Below the pieces are notes generated by a model. The model was not told the DNA's origin. It was given only the letters and a program-made list of their open reading frames with translations, and made no database searches. From the NCBI RefSeq assembly GCF_001028135.1, contig NZ_LDNM01000047.1, positions 1-44,336 of the forward strand: DNA of 44,336 nucleotides, given 5' to 3'. Made by a program: the position numbers and the translations under genes. Every line of letters begins with the position of its first letter. The stretch's first letter is position 1. Positions 29,601-39,900 of this stretch are shown here, piece by piece. Source of the DNA: Xenorhabdus griffiniae (GTDB lineage Bacteria; Pseudomonadota; Gammaproteobacteria; Enterobacterales; Enterobacteriaceae).

Positions 29601-29986
29601 AAATAAAACCTGTGCAAAATCATGTGGCATCGGCAGATCCGGTGGTGGCTAAAGTGCAAGCGGTCTGGAAAGCGGTGTTGGAAAGCCAGGTGATTGATAT
29701 AAAAATCAATTTCTTTGATGCTGGTGGTAACTCGATAAAGATAATTGCACTCCAATCCCAGTTGCAACAAACGTTCAATCAGGAGATTCGTGTCACTGTC
29801 TTATTTGAGCATCCGACGATTGCCTCTTTCTCAAACTGGATTAAACAGAGCCGGTTGTCACCTGAACAGGTGAACTTAGACAAACAATCATCCCCGGAGC
29901 ATATGCTGTCGTCATTCCAATCCGGCAAGAGCAGATTAGCGGACAGGCGACGCAAAGCAAAAGGCAGTACAGGAGAGCCTGTTTAA
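26645..29986 (+). CDS. NRPS, domains C-A-T: second amino-acid module
   Basis: The 1113-residue protein begins with a condensation domain (opening LLQVTPQANGLLFHAL; HHILMDG at His154/155 to Gly160). It should be of the type that accepts a D-configured donor, because an epimerase precedes it. The adenylation domain (about 500-985) has FTSGTTGTPKG near 640, NFDPSVED (Asp684, Glu688), NHYGPSE (His774), YRTGDM, GRIDDQMKVNGIRIEP and Lys971. I read its specificity residues as DPENIGHVDK. Asp684 indicates an alpha-amino acid, but I know no firm match; acidic residues at two pocket positions could suit a basic side chain. The carrier domain has GGNSIK with Ser1030. A basic tail (ADRRRKAKGS) after the carrier may dock to the PKS. 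No thioesterase is present, so the dipeptide should pass to the PKS. Confidence 0.9.
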   Translation: MRTAIDSANTVCSDNYIEELLQVTPQANGLLFHALKDGNSAYHIGVAFSLKADADKETLFEVWQQIQHSQPALRSVFVWEGIRIPHQVIYSLPRIPFEYIRIDSTAPVPSIKQRCLDWLAHSKATPFALNKEVFRIVGFHDVKAGTVSLAFSFHHILMDGWSSSLLISLWLQELRQQKIVPLDARIYSQQLWQGLSQEALMSSREYWREVFQHLPGGESAATTRLLAESLFRTIGYDAAEKTINEKIVVNSLWSEERKAAIESLCRRAGVTSASFIYLCWALTLAKFTFQKTITLGCTFSGRGGALTQDIDRQPLGLFINTVPLILTLEGKWNVEAALRSVFQALQQAQQYEKTPPLLIREEAGIREELYDSIVVFDNYPIDATLKDASCGAFVTDLYSEETTHFGLTLTVSGVEQWLVELSAGEVFTGASDAVKVAFNGFESLVEDLINHTTDTLIEDFILKLDTEKEEEGSLCIGEINEQTPDINSLLTRIYQRLSESPQGISLIYGQNSIGNCELLKGVSGVQEQLRLSGFIPGDRVAVHLEKGLLSTQAILAILFSGGSYFYVNPKDPLQRKKTLLTLADCSIVLCDASFNKELGEGSGRYLLLDIEEKILRPSTAEPTLWTNRRPEDEFYFIFTSGTTGTPKGIAIRNESVANLLDWFIKETVLTAADRVLGLTDLNFDPSVEDLLGSFVVGATLIYPSPDVLLERQAFIGLLQSESITLINFIPGAIAQLIQDAPFLPAMRLWIFGGEELPKRLRDDLLQQGYAVSNHYGPSETTVDCLNAKQSLTANVAIGWPIQNVIAYCADIFGKPLPAGVRGELWVGGKAVTRGYTTNPVETAKYFVKSKYLDQYSKHPFYRTGDMVTFSSESGFRYLGRIDDQMKVNGIRIEPSELERVVETLDTVKASCLLPAIESKGKRQWHLFVDSHEPSARLEPRVREHIRRNFPESWLPSLIVVVDGFERTITGKINRLSLQEYAAQQLQIKPVQNHVASADPVVAKVQAVWKAVLESQVIDIKINFFDAGGNSIKIIALQSQLQQTFNQEIRVTVLFEHPTIASFSNWIKQSRLSPEQVNLDKQSSPEHMLSSFQSGKSRLADRRRKAKGSTGEPV

Positions 29987-30380
29987 TGAATGACGATGTA
30001 TTTTATGTGCTCATAATAAATATTAATTATCAAATAGGAAATAATGATAGGTATTTATGGTTTTAATGTCTTTTTTATTTCTTATTAATTGATAAGGTAT
30101 ATTGCATCTGTGTTTTTAGTGTTGGCTTTTCGAAATTAACATGAAGATTATGTTTTGATTTATAAATTATTTCATAAGTCAACTCTATTTGATTTAAAAA
30201 ATAGAGTTGACTGTGCTGTCAAAATTTTTTTGCGGAAAATATGAGTTTTACATTGGTTTTAAGGCCATGACTTAAGGGCGGTAGCGTATCTAAATAACAC
30301 TGATGAAATCGGGAATTATATATTTTGTTTTTATCTTTTCCGACAAGCTGATTTTAATCATAAAAAGTGGGGGGTAATCG
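29987..30380. other. AT-rich spacer between the NRPS pair and the extender-unit cassette
   Basis: These 394 bp contain no credible gene. The only clear structure is the hairpin at 30177-30212. The size of the gap suggests that the four-gene cassette at 30381-33743 has its own promoter, perhaps within 30213-30360, but no good hexamers were identified. Confidence 0.55.
30177..30212. terminator. 14-bp perfect hairpin downstream of NRPS 2
   Basis: AGTCAACTCTATTT at 30177-30190 pairs exactly with AAATAGAGTTGACT at 30199-30212 around an 8-nt loop. A T-run follows only after 12 nt (30225-30231), so it is not an ideal intrinsic terminator. It could instead be a regulator-binding inverted repeat or an attenuator upstream of the cassette at 30381. 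Confidence 0.5.
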
Positions 30381-31253
30381 TTGAAAATATCAATTATTGG
30401 TGCCGGTATCATGGGGTTAGACACTGCAATAACATGTGCTGCATATGGACATAATATATTACTTATAGATATATCCTCAGAAGTTCTGGTAAATCTTGCT
30501 TCGCGAGTTTCAAGTGAATTCCGTTTATATCGGATGCTTAAACCTGAATTTAAATCTCTGGATATATCAGAATTGAAAGCGCGTATTCAATTTACTTCAT
30601 CTTATGAAGAGATTGAAGATAGTGACTGGGTAATTGAAAATGTCAACGAAGAGTGGGCGACTAAACAAGATGTTTATAAAAAAATAACGCCATACATTAA
30701 GCTTGAAACTTATGTTGCTGCAAACACAAGTTGTATATCCATCACAAAAATTGCAGCAGCGTTACCTTTTCCTCAAAAAGTACTTGGCCTCCACTTTATG
30801 AATCCCGTGCCTATAAAGAAATGTGTAGAAGTGATTAAAGGTTTCCATACTTCCGAACAAACATTGACTGAGGCAAAAAAATTCTTACAGGGCATTGAAA
30901 AAAATCCTGTGGTTGTAGAAGACTTTCCCGGATTTGTTTCTAATCGGCTTTCTCACTTATTCATGAACGAAGCGGCATTTCTCGTACAGGATAATCTCGC
31001 CAGCCCACAAGATATTGATCGCATCTTCAAAGAAGGTTACGGACATGCTATGGGGCCATTAGAAACCGCAGACCTGATTGGGCTGGATACGGTCGTTAAC
31101 TCTTTGCAGGTTCTCTATGAAAGTTATCAGGATCCGAAATACCGTTGCTGTCCTCTGCTAAGGAAAATGGTTGAGGCGGGAAATATTGGCAAAAAAAGTG
31201 GTAAAGGCTTTTTTAATTATAAAAACAGCAATGATAAAAATACGGAATATTAA
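30381..31253 (+). CDS. 3-hydroxyacyl-CoA dehydrogenase family protein of a hydroxymalonyl-ACP cassette
   Basis: The 290-residue protein has an N-terminal Rossmann fold with GAGIMG at residues 7-12. The conserved blocks ENVNEEW, ANTSCISITKIA, GLHFMNPVP and DFPGFVSNRL follow, with the helical C-terminal domain ending GKKSGKGFFNY. In hydroxymalonyl-ACP synthesis (FkbK, ZmaG and XcnB types) this family oxidises the C3 hydroxyl of glyceryl-ACP. The three genes that follow supply the rest of that pathway. The start is a TTG at 30381, eight residues before the glycine motif, with a run of six G upstream. The stop overlaps the next ATG (TAATG), implying coupled translation. A fatty-acid oxidation enzyme is unlikely in this context. 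Confidence 0.88.
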   Translation: MKISIIGAGIMGLDTAITCAAYGHNILLIDISSEVLVNLASRVSSEFRLYRMLKPEFKSLDISELKARIQFTSSYEEIEDSDWVIENVNEEWATKQDVYKKITPYIKLETYVAANTSCISITKIAAALPFPQKVLGLHFMNPVPIKKCVEVIKGFHTSEQTLTEAKKFLQGIEKNPVVVEDFPGFVSNRLSHLFMNEAAFLVQDNLASPQDIDRIFKEGYGHAMGPLETADLIGLDTVVNSLQVLYESYQDPKYRCCPLLRKMVEAGNIGKKSGKGFFNYKNSNDKNTEY

Positions 31254-32314
31254 TGATGGATGACTTAACAAATAAGCGGGTAAGCAATGATATACCGGTA
31301 AAATGTATCATCTGGGATTTAGACAATACGCTATGGGATGGGGTTCTTTCTGAAGGGGATGATCTTAAGTTAAAGCCCGGGATAGAAAAAATCATAGACC
31401 AATTGGATCAAATGGGTATTTTGCAGTCAATAGCAAGCAGGAATGAAGCGTCTGATGCTTTGGAAATGCTGAGTAAGTTTAATTTGAAACATTATTTTAT
31501 TTACCCTCAAATTCATTGGGGCGCTAAATCTTCCTCGATTGAAAAAATTCAGAGAAGTTTAAATATTTCAGCGGATACATTTATTTTTGTGGATGATCAG
31601 ATTTTAGAGAGGGATGAAGTTAACGCTAAATTCCCGGAAGTCACCTGTATTGATGCGCTGGAATATCAATCAATACTTCATTTGCCGCGAATTGCCAACA
31701 TGGAAATATCGGATGATGCAAAATTAAGAAGGCAGCGTTATCAAGAAGATATTCTGCGTAAAGAAGAGGAAGATGAATTTATTGGTACATCAGAAGAATT
31801 CCTCAGCCAACTCAATATGAAGTTTTATATCGCCAAAGCCAAACACGAAGATCTCCTTCGGGCTGAGGAACTGACACAACGGACTAATCAGCTTAACTCA
31901 ACAGGTATAACTTACAGTAGAGAAAAATTAAATGAATTAATTCACTCAGATAATTATGGCGTATTTGTTTTTGAATTGGTGGATAAATATGGCTCTTACG
32001 GGAAGATAGGTCTGGCATTAGTACACTATAAAGAAGGGATTGATTATATTAAATTATTGTTAATGTCCTGTAGAACACTTTCCCGTGGAGTGGGCAGTAT
32101 AGCATTGACCTATATTATGCAGCAGGCAAAAGCAAAAGGGCATAAATTGTATGCTGAATTCAGACGTACACCTCGTAATCGGCAAATGTTTGTGACTTAC
32201 CAATTCTCAGGGTTTAAAGAAATAGAAAAACTTGCTGATGAGACGATGCTGTTTGAAAATACGTTAGAGCAAGTATCTGACTACCCTTACTATGTTGATG
32301 TCATTATAAATTAA
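31253..32314 (+). CDS. FkbH-like HAD protein (glyceryl-ACP formation)
   Basis: FkbH-type enzymes take D-1,3-bisphosphoglycerate, remove phosphate and load glycerate onto an ACP. The 353-residue protein starts with the HAD motif WDLDNTLWDG (Asp22 and Asp24); ASRNEASDA and FVDDQILERDEV complete the phosphatase domain. The C-terminal half (about 185-350, containing LTQRTNQLNSTG and LLMSCRTLSRGVG) is the acyltransferase-like part typical of FkbH. ATG 31253 overlaps the preceding stop; ATG 31256 is the alternative. The free ACP that should receive the glyceryl group starts 13 bp after the stop. Confidence 0.92.
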   Translation: MMDDLTNKRVSNDIPVKCIIWDLDNTLWDGVLSEGDDLKLKPGIEKIIDQLDQMGILQSIASRNEASDALEMLSKFNLKHYFIYPQIHWGAKSSSIEKIQRSLNISADTFIFVDDQILERDEVNAKFPEVTCIDALEYQSILHLPRIANMEISDDAKLRRQRYQEDILRKEEEDEFIGTSEEFLSQLNMKFYIAKAKHEDLLRAEELTQRTNQLNSTGITYSREKLNELIHSDNYGVFVFELVDKYGSYGKIGLALVHYKEGIDYIKLLLMSCRTLSRGVGSIALTYIMQQAKAKGHKLYAEFRRTPRNRQMFVTYQFSGFKEIEKLADETMLFENTLEQVSDYPYYVDVIIN

Positions 32315-32326
32315 TAGGATATGATA

Positions 32327-32584
32327 ATGAAAAATCTGGACGCAATTGCCAAAGAAATTCGTGAATTTATTGAAAATAATATTACTGTATTTGATGATGA
32401 TGTTGAATTGTTGGACGATACCAATATATTTACAAGTGGTTTGGTTAATTCACTTTTTGCCATGCGTTTACTTTGTTTTATCGAAGGGAAATGTTCTATA
32501 ACTGTACCGGATGAATATATAGAGCGTGAGAATTTTGTTTCAATCAATTCAATGCTGAACTTAATTAATAAAATAAGAGAGTAA
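32327..32584 (+). CDS. Free-standing acyl carrier protein for the hydroxymalonyl unit
   Basis: The 85-residue protein has the carrier-domain layout with the phosphopantetheine site in GLVNSLFAM (Ser42). That form is typical of the dedicated glyceryl/hydroxymalonyl ACPs, unlike the GGDSL of fatty-acid ACPs. An ATG at 32321 would add two residues, but AGGA at 32316-32319 is 7 bp before 32327 and only 1 bp before 32321. It should carry the glyceryl group made by the FkbH-like protein while the two dehydrogenases oxidise it. It lies tightly between those genes. Confidence 0.9.
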   Translation: MKNLDAIAKEIREFIENNITVFDDDVELLDDTNIFTSGLVNSLFAMRLLCFIEGKCSITVPDEYIERENFVSINSMLNLINKIRE

Positions 32585-32591
32585 GATTTAT

Positions 32592-33743
32592 ATGATAGGA
32601 CATGAAATTCATTCTTTGGTGGAAGCCGCGAAGAAATTTTCAGATAACGTCTTAAGACCCGCCGCAACTTTAATTGATAAACAGGGTAAAGTGCCCGGTG
32701 AAATTATCACTGAGATGGGAGCACAGGGATTTTTAGGTGCGATGTTACCCAAAGAATATGGCGGGCAAGGTATGGACCCTCTTTCTTATGGTTATTTGAC
32801 TGAGGAAATCGGTAAAGGATGTAATTCAACACGCGCTCTATTAACTGTTCACATAAGCTTAGTGGGTGAAACAATTGTAAAACTAGGAAGCCAACCGCAA
32901 AAAGAAAAATATTTACCACCAATGGCAAGAGGTGAAAAAATCGCATGTTTTGCCTTATCTGAACCGGACGCTGGCTCTGATGCTAATGCTATCAGAACAA
33001 AATATGAAGCCACGGAAAAGGGGTTCAGAATTAACGGCAGAAAAAAATGGATTACTTATTCAGGGATTGCTGATTTATTCCTCGTATTTGCCCGTTGCGA
33101 AGAAAAAGTGAGTGCATTCATCGTCGAGTTTGGGGTGAAAGGGTTAACGAGAAAACCAATGCAGGACTTAATGGCAAGCCGTGGTGCTTATTTATCAGAA
33201 CTTTATTTTGATAATGTAGAAATACCAAAAGAGAATTTAGTCGGGCGTGAGGGAGAAGGGTTTAGCTTTGTCGCTAATACAGCCCTCTACTTTGGTCGCT
33301 ACAGTATCGCCTGGGCGGGTGTTGCTATTGCCCATGCCGCGTTGGAAGAGATGGTGACTTATGCGCGTAAGAGGAAACAATTTGGTCAAAAAATCGCACA
33401 GCATCAACTCATTCAAGGCATCATTGCTGATTCAGCTACGGCATTTTATGCCGCAAAAGCCACTTGTGAAAAGATTGGCTATTTAAGGAATCAGGGTGAT
33501 CACAATGCCATTATGGAAACGAATATAGCGAAATATAATAGCTCGGCAGTCGCTATGTTGGTTGCCAATAATGCCGTTCAGGTTCTCGGAGGAAATGGGC
33601 TATCCAGCCGATATCCGGCAGAAAGGTTATATCGTGAAGCCAAAGTTTTGGAAATTATCGAAGGAACTAATCAAATTCAGCAAATGCTAATCTCGCAACA
33701 TGCCTTGCGTAGTTTTTATAGAAAAGACTCGATTATTGAGTAA
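32592..33743 (+). CDS. Acyl-CoA dehydrogenase family flavoprotein acting on the ACP-bound unit
   Basis: The 383-residue protein has the normal length and motifs of acyl-CoA dehydrogenases: CFALSEPDAGSDANAI and RKKWITYSG for flavin and substrate binding, a helical C-terminal domain, and the catalytic glutamate in EIIEGTNQIQ (Glu357). In hydroxymalonyl-ACP cassettes (FkbI, ZmaE and XcnE types) this family carries out the last oxidation to hydroxymalonyl-ACP. It begins 7 bp after the ACP gene and ends the cassette. The dehydrogenase pair, FkbH-like protein and free ACP make this role more likely than lipid breakdown. The order matches, as I recall, xcnB-E of Xenorhabdus nematophila. Confidence 0.9.
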   Translation: MIGHEIHSLVEAAKKFSDNVLRPAATLIDKQGKVPGEIITEMGAQGFLGAMLPKEYGGQGMDPLSYGYLTEEIGKGCNSTRALLTVHISLVGETIVKLGSQPQKEKYLPPMARGEKIACFALSEPDAGSDANAIRTKYEATEKGFRINGRKKWITYSGIADLFLVFARCEEKVSAFIVEFGVKGLTRKPMQDLMASRGAYLSELYFDNVEIPKENLVGREGEGFSFVANTALYFGRYSIAWAGVAIAHAALEEMVTYARKRKQFGQKIAQHQLIQGIIADSATAFYAAKATCEKIGYLRNQGDHNAIMETNIAKYNSSAVAMLVANNAVQVLGGNGLSSRYPAERLYREAKVLEIIEGTNQIQQMLISQHALRSFYRKDSIIE

Positions 33744-33951
33744 TACCTATAAGAGTACGAATCTATCAGCAAATCCCGAAAATTTAAAATTAGCTATATA
33801 AACTAATCCGGGGAAACCTGAATACTGAAATTCGTAATGAATTTGATGTCTTGAACCAATAGGTCATTTTCTTCTTTATAGAAATAATTAATTATTTAAA
33901 TTGAAGAAGCCAGCTCTTTTTATTAACAAATGATTATAATAAAGGTTAATT

Positions 33952-36900
33952 ATGGTAAATAATCTTACTGGTCTTGAAGTTGCCATAGTTGGAATGGCAG
34001 GTCAGTTCCCCGGTGCAGATAACGTACATGATTTTTGGGAAATGCTCCGTGATGGAAAAGAAGGTGTTAGCAGATTCACGCAAGAAATATTAGAAAATAA
34101 TGGCGTATCGGCTGAAGAATATTTACATGAAAATTATGTTTTTGCCAAAGGTGTAATCAATAATCCATATCATTTTGCGGCTGATTATTTCGCAATTAAT
34201 TACTCAGATGCAGAAAAAATGGACCCGCAAACTCGTTTGATGATTGAAACCTGTTGGCAGGCACTTAACCATGCTGGTATTGATGCCAAAAATTATCCGG
34301 GAGAAATTGGTGTTTACGCAGGAGCAGGTAATCAGTGGTCATGGTTTAAAACATTAAATACAGAATTCAGTTCTGCGGCAGAACAGTTCCATGTCGCTAC
34401 ATTAAATGACTCGGCATTTTGTTCCCGTATTTCCTATTTACTGAATTTACGCGGCCCGTCAGTCACGATACAAACAGCATGTTCAACTTCATTAGTTGCC
34501 GTGCATACAGCGTGTCAGGCTCTGCAAGCCGGAGAGTGTGAGGTTGCTTTAGCAGGGGGCGTCAGTGTAACGCACCCACATCAAACCGGCTATATGTATC
34601 AGGAAGGGATGATAAATAGCGCAGACGGCAAAACACGGGCATTTGATGAACATGCGGGTGGTACGGTATTCAGTAATGGCGTTGGTGTTGTTGTACTAAA
34701 AAGATTGAGTGATGCGATAGAAGATAACGATAGAATTTATGCCGTTATCAAAGGCAGCGCAATTAATAATGACGGCAGTGACAAAATAAGTTTTACTGCC
34801 CCTAGTACTTTGGGGCAGCAAAATGTGATTCAGGCTGCATTGGATGTCGCAGAAGTTGATCCTGACAGCATTAGTTATATAGAGGCACACGGGACAGGAA
34901 CTTTACTGGGAGATCCGATTGAAATTGCCGCCTTGAAAGCCGTTTTTAACGGGTCACAATCTTGTGCTATAGGTTCCGTCAAATCAAATGTGGGGCATTG
35001 TGATACCGCCGCAGGGATAATATCACTGATAAAACTCGCATTATGTGTCTATTTTAAAACGTTAGTGCCATCCATTAATTTTGAGAAAGCGAATAAAAAA
35101 TTAGAATTAGAAAAAACACCTTTTCATGTTAACACGCAAACAAAAAACTGGCTCAATAAAACGGATGAACTCATCACTGCGGGCGTCAGTGCCTTTGGTG
35201 TTGGTGGAACCAATGCGCATCTTGTGCTCCAGGAATTTGGGGAGCAAATGGAACCCATTTCGACAGAAAACTTAAATTATGAAGAACTTCCGAATCGAAT
35301 TGAGTTTAAACCGTTAATAAAACCAGATACTCCCCATCATCTGGCCGATGAGCAGGAAGAGAGTGTCATTTTTGCAGAAAAAATAGACATTAAATCTCTG
35401 ACTAAAAATATACTGGATATTTTTAAGGTATATTTTTCAAATAAGAAAATTTCGCCAGAGGATAATTTCTTTGATATCGGTGCCAGCTCTTTAGATATCG
35501 TTCAACTACACGAAAAGATCAATAACCATTACGCAATAAAATTAGCAGTTAATGATTTTTATCGCTATACAACCTGCCAGAAACTTTCTGGAAAAATACA
35601 CAGCTTAATCGGTGAAGCATCCCCTAAGATCATAAATAAGCCGAAAAAAGCAGCAAGAGGAAAGGCGTCAGGCAGTGAAAAAAGCGTATTTAATGATTAT
35701 CCGGCGCATGCCATTGCCGTCGTTGGCATGAGCGGCCGATTCCCCGGCAGTCATAACATACAGGAATATTGGAAAAATATACTGTCTGGCAAAGAGGGTA
35801 TTTCTTTCTTTACGGATGATGAACTGATCGATGCCGGATTTCCTGAACACATTTTCAAGAATAAGCATTATATCAGGGCAAAAGGCATTATTGAGCATTC
35901 ATTGGATTTTGATAAAGATGCTTTTGGCTATACCGCACGTGAATCACAATATATGGACCCACAATTCCGTTTGCTGCATGAAATAACGTGGCAAGTGCTG
36001 GATGATGCAGGATACGGTAACCCAAAATATCGCCCTGTCACGGGTCTGTTCGCCTCTTCCGGCTCTAATTACGCATGGCTGGATTTGGTAAAGGATGAAG
36101 TACAGGACACCACAGAACAATTTGGTATTGGATTATTAAATGACCGGGAATTTCTCACAACCAGAATCGCTTACAAATTGAATCTTACCGGGCCGGCCGT
36201 GACCGTTCAGAGTGCATGTTCCAGCTCTGCATTAGCGATAACGCTTGCCTGTCAGAGCCTGCGGGTCAATCAGTGTGATTTGGCACTGGCCGGAGGTGTT
36301 TCCGTCACCGTGCCGATAAAAAGCGGTTACATGTATGTCAATGGAATGGTGAATAGCGCAGATGGTCATTGCCGCCCGTTTTCTGAAGATGCCAGTGGTA
36401 CTGTTTTCAGCGATGGCATTGGCATGGTTGCTTTAAAAAGGCTGGAAGATGCCATTGAAAATAATGATCATATTTATGGCGTCATCGTTGGTTATGGTGT
36501 TAACAATGATGGTCATGAAAAAGCAGGATTTACCGCCCCGAATGCAAACGGGCAATCTGCCTGTATCAAACAATCTTTAGAAATGGCGGGTCTCTCTGCC
36601 AATGACATTGAATATCTGGAAGCGCATGGAACGGCAACACTGATTGGTGATGAAGTTGAATTAGAAGGCATTAAAGATGCTTTAAACGTTACCAGCGACC
36701 ACCCTAAAACTTGTCATATCGGCAGCGTTAAATCGAACATTGGTCACACCGATAGTGCCGCAGGTGTTGCGGGGATTATTAAGGCATTGCTGGCGTTGAA
36801 GAATAAGAAGATCCCACCCACTTGCCATACTGAAACTGCGCATCATTTATCGTTAGAAGGTACGCGGTTCCGTTTGATCAATACTGCCACTGATTGGGAA

Positions 36901-39900
36901 GATAACAATAATATCAGAACCGCAGGTGTCAGTTCGTTTGGCATTGGCGGAACCAATGTGCATATGACCGTCCAATCAATCTCAGATCAAGCCAGTAACG
37001 GGCAGGATCGTGCAGAACTCATCACGCTTTCAGGCAAAAGCAGAGAAGGGGTGATTAAAACGGCAGAAGCCCTGAGCCGGTTTTTGAGTACAGATGTTCA
37101 TACAAAGGCGCTTTCTGATATCGCTTATACACTCCAGATTGGAAGAGGAGAATATGAATATCGCACCTCGTTTGTTGCAGGAAATACAGAGGAGCTCAAC
37201 ACCGCATTATCTGGTGTTAAAGAGACAAACAAGATCGCGGAAATTTCCTCTGATCACATACCGGGTATTGTATTAATGTTCCCCGGTCAGGGTGCCCAAT
37301 ATATCAATATGGCAAGGGATTTATACAATGAGCTGAGTATTTTCAGAATGCAGCTTGATGAGTGTCATGAATATCTATTAGAGCATTTTGGAATAAATTT
37401 ACTTGCATTACTCTATGATGAGAAGAGTCAGGAGAGTGCAGAAAAACTCCGTAACACTCAATTTACCCAGCCGGTTATTTTTGCCGTATCTTATTCTCTT
37501 GCCAGAACTTTGGAGGCACTAGGAATAGAAATGAACGCAATGATTGGCCATAGTATTGGTGAATACGTTGCAGCAGCAATGGCAGGCGTCATGACATTGG
37601 ATGAGGCCCTAAAACTCGTTGCTGTCAGGGGCCTTATCATGCAGGAATGTGAGCTAGGAGCGATGCTGAGTGTTTCGGCGGGCAGAGAAGATATTGAGCC
37701 TTATTTGACAGATGAAGTCACGCTGGCAACGGTAAACTCATCGAGTGCCTGTGTTATCGCGGGGCCGCAGGTTGAAGTTGAGAAAGTTCAGCAAAATTTG
37801 CTTGCACAAAACTACCGTACCCGATTACTGGAAACCTCTCACGCCTTTCATACCTCAATGATGAAGCCTGCTGTAGAGAAATTTAAACAGGTTTTGAGGG
37901 AGATAAAGTGGAAAAAGCCCAATAAAGCCTACATATCAAATTTAACGGGCCAATGGATCACGGCAGAACAGGCAAATTCTGTCGATTATTGGGTTTCGCA
38001 CTTGTGTCAGACAGTCGAATTTCATCAAGGTATTCTGACTTGTTTGGAACAGTCTGAACTGAACACCTTTATTGAAGTCGGGCCGGGCAGAACATTGTCT
38101 ACGTTTGTTAAACAGATTGTTGCGACGAATCCAGATCTCTCTGTTATTAATGTGATGCGTCATCCATTAGAAGAGGAAAACGACAGAGTTTATTTATTAA
38201 AATTACTCGGACAACTCTGGATGAAAGGCCAATCCATCAATTGGCCGATTATTTACCAAAATCTGAATCCAAAACGAGTGAGTTTACCCGGCTATCAATT
38301 TATTTCAGAAAATATGGAGCTTGGAAACTCCGGCGTCAGTTTGAATGATTCAGAAAAAATATCTGAAATTCGAATCCCAAAAAATAACATTTCAGAATGG
38401 CTCTATGGTGAAATATGGCAGGATGCTCTCTTACCAAATAAATCGAGCCAATCTGACGTGAAAATGGCGCTCTGTTTTGTGCCGGACATCGAGTGGTGCG
38501 AGCCTCTTTGTCGTCATATGAATATTGACGAAAAAGCAGTAAGGTTTGTGTTATCAGGCGATAATTACACCACTGCGAACAATGTTATTACCTTGTCAGC
38601 AGGAGAAGTCAGCCATTTCGAAAGGCTGTTTAATGAATTAAAAGAGAATCAATTACAACCTGATTCGATAATATTTGCCTGGCCTTTATCGGGAAGCGAT
38701 GAAGTAAAAAACACGTGGTTTTCTGCCATTACTCTGCTTCAGGCATGGACAACAGTCGGAAATATGTGTGATTTCCGTTTGTTGCTGGTTAATACGGAAC
38801 AACCTGAATCCAATATGCTCAATGGCTTAGTAAAAGTCATTACGCAAGAAGTCAGCAAATGTCATCCCAGATTAGTACAAATCAACCCGACAGAATCGAT
38901 TGAAAAAAACTGTGAGATATTAACTGAAGAATTATTAGCAACAGGTGAGCGATTTATTGTTCGCCGGACAAAAGAGGGGTGTTCAAAGCAAGCCTATGAG
39001 CGGATTGCAATAAATCCACTGAAAGAACACTCGCTCCTTAAACCGCAGGGTATATACCTCATTACCGGAGGATTGGGGGATTTAGGGCTTTTATTTGCAG
39101 AATATCTCCTGAAAGAATATCGGGCGACAGTGATACTTTCCGGGCGAAGGGAATTACCTGATCAGCGTGAATGGAAACAAGCCATTAAATCGCATTCGCC
39201 ATCCTTCGAAATATTGCAGCGTCTCGATAAACTTTCCGATCTTGGTACAGGAAACTTAGCTTATTATGCTGCCAATGTCGCTGATAAGTCGGCAATGCAA
39301 CGTTTATTAACGACGATCTCCAAACAATATGGAGAATTGAATGGCATCATTTGTGCGGCGGGTGTCACGGAAGGAAACTCATTCCAGGGCATTAATAGGA
39401 TAACGTTGGACGCCTGTTTACCACAGTTAGAAACCAAAGTTGAGGCTTATAAGATTCTGGCAGAATTAACAGAAAATCAGCCGCTGGATTTCTGCCTGCT
39501 TTGTTCTTCAATTGCTGTGGTACTGGGAGGATTGAGTTTCTCTGCATATAGTTCTGTCAGTGCGTTTGCTGATTCTTTTGCGAAGCAACAAAGCAAGAAA
39601 GGTAAGCCCTGGATTAGTGTTAACTGGGACGGATGGGTTTTCGAACGTAATGATTCGGGTGATGCGCTGGGCTCCTCATTGAGTCAGCTTTTAATCGAAC
39701 CCGATGAAGGGATTAAAGTTTTAGAGCGTGTTTTACAATCACCATTAAGAGATCAAATTATTGTCTCCACTGGTGATCTAGATAAACGTTTTGCACAATG
39801 GGTTGGTAGTTATTTAAAAACGTTCGATATTAATAAAGTCAATCAATCCCAACGAAAAACAATTTCCAAAGCCCAAATCGTAGAAACTATCCTTTCGGTG

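Noticed and set aside
22035-29986. Identification of the locus as the xenocoumacin cluster itself
   Set aside because: The acyl-D-Asn start and hydroxymalonyl cassette are shared, but the second A-domain code and the PKS with a BtrH-like end do not fit what I know of xcn; kept only as a related design.
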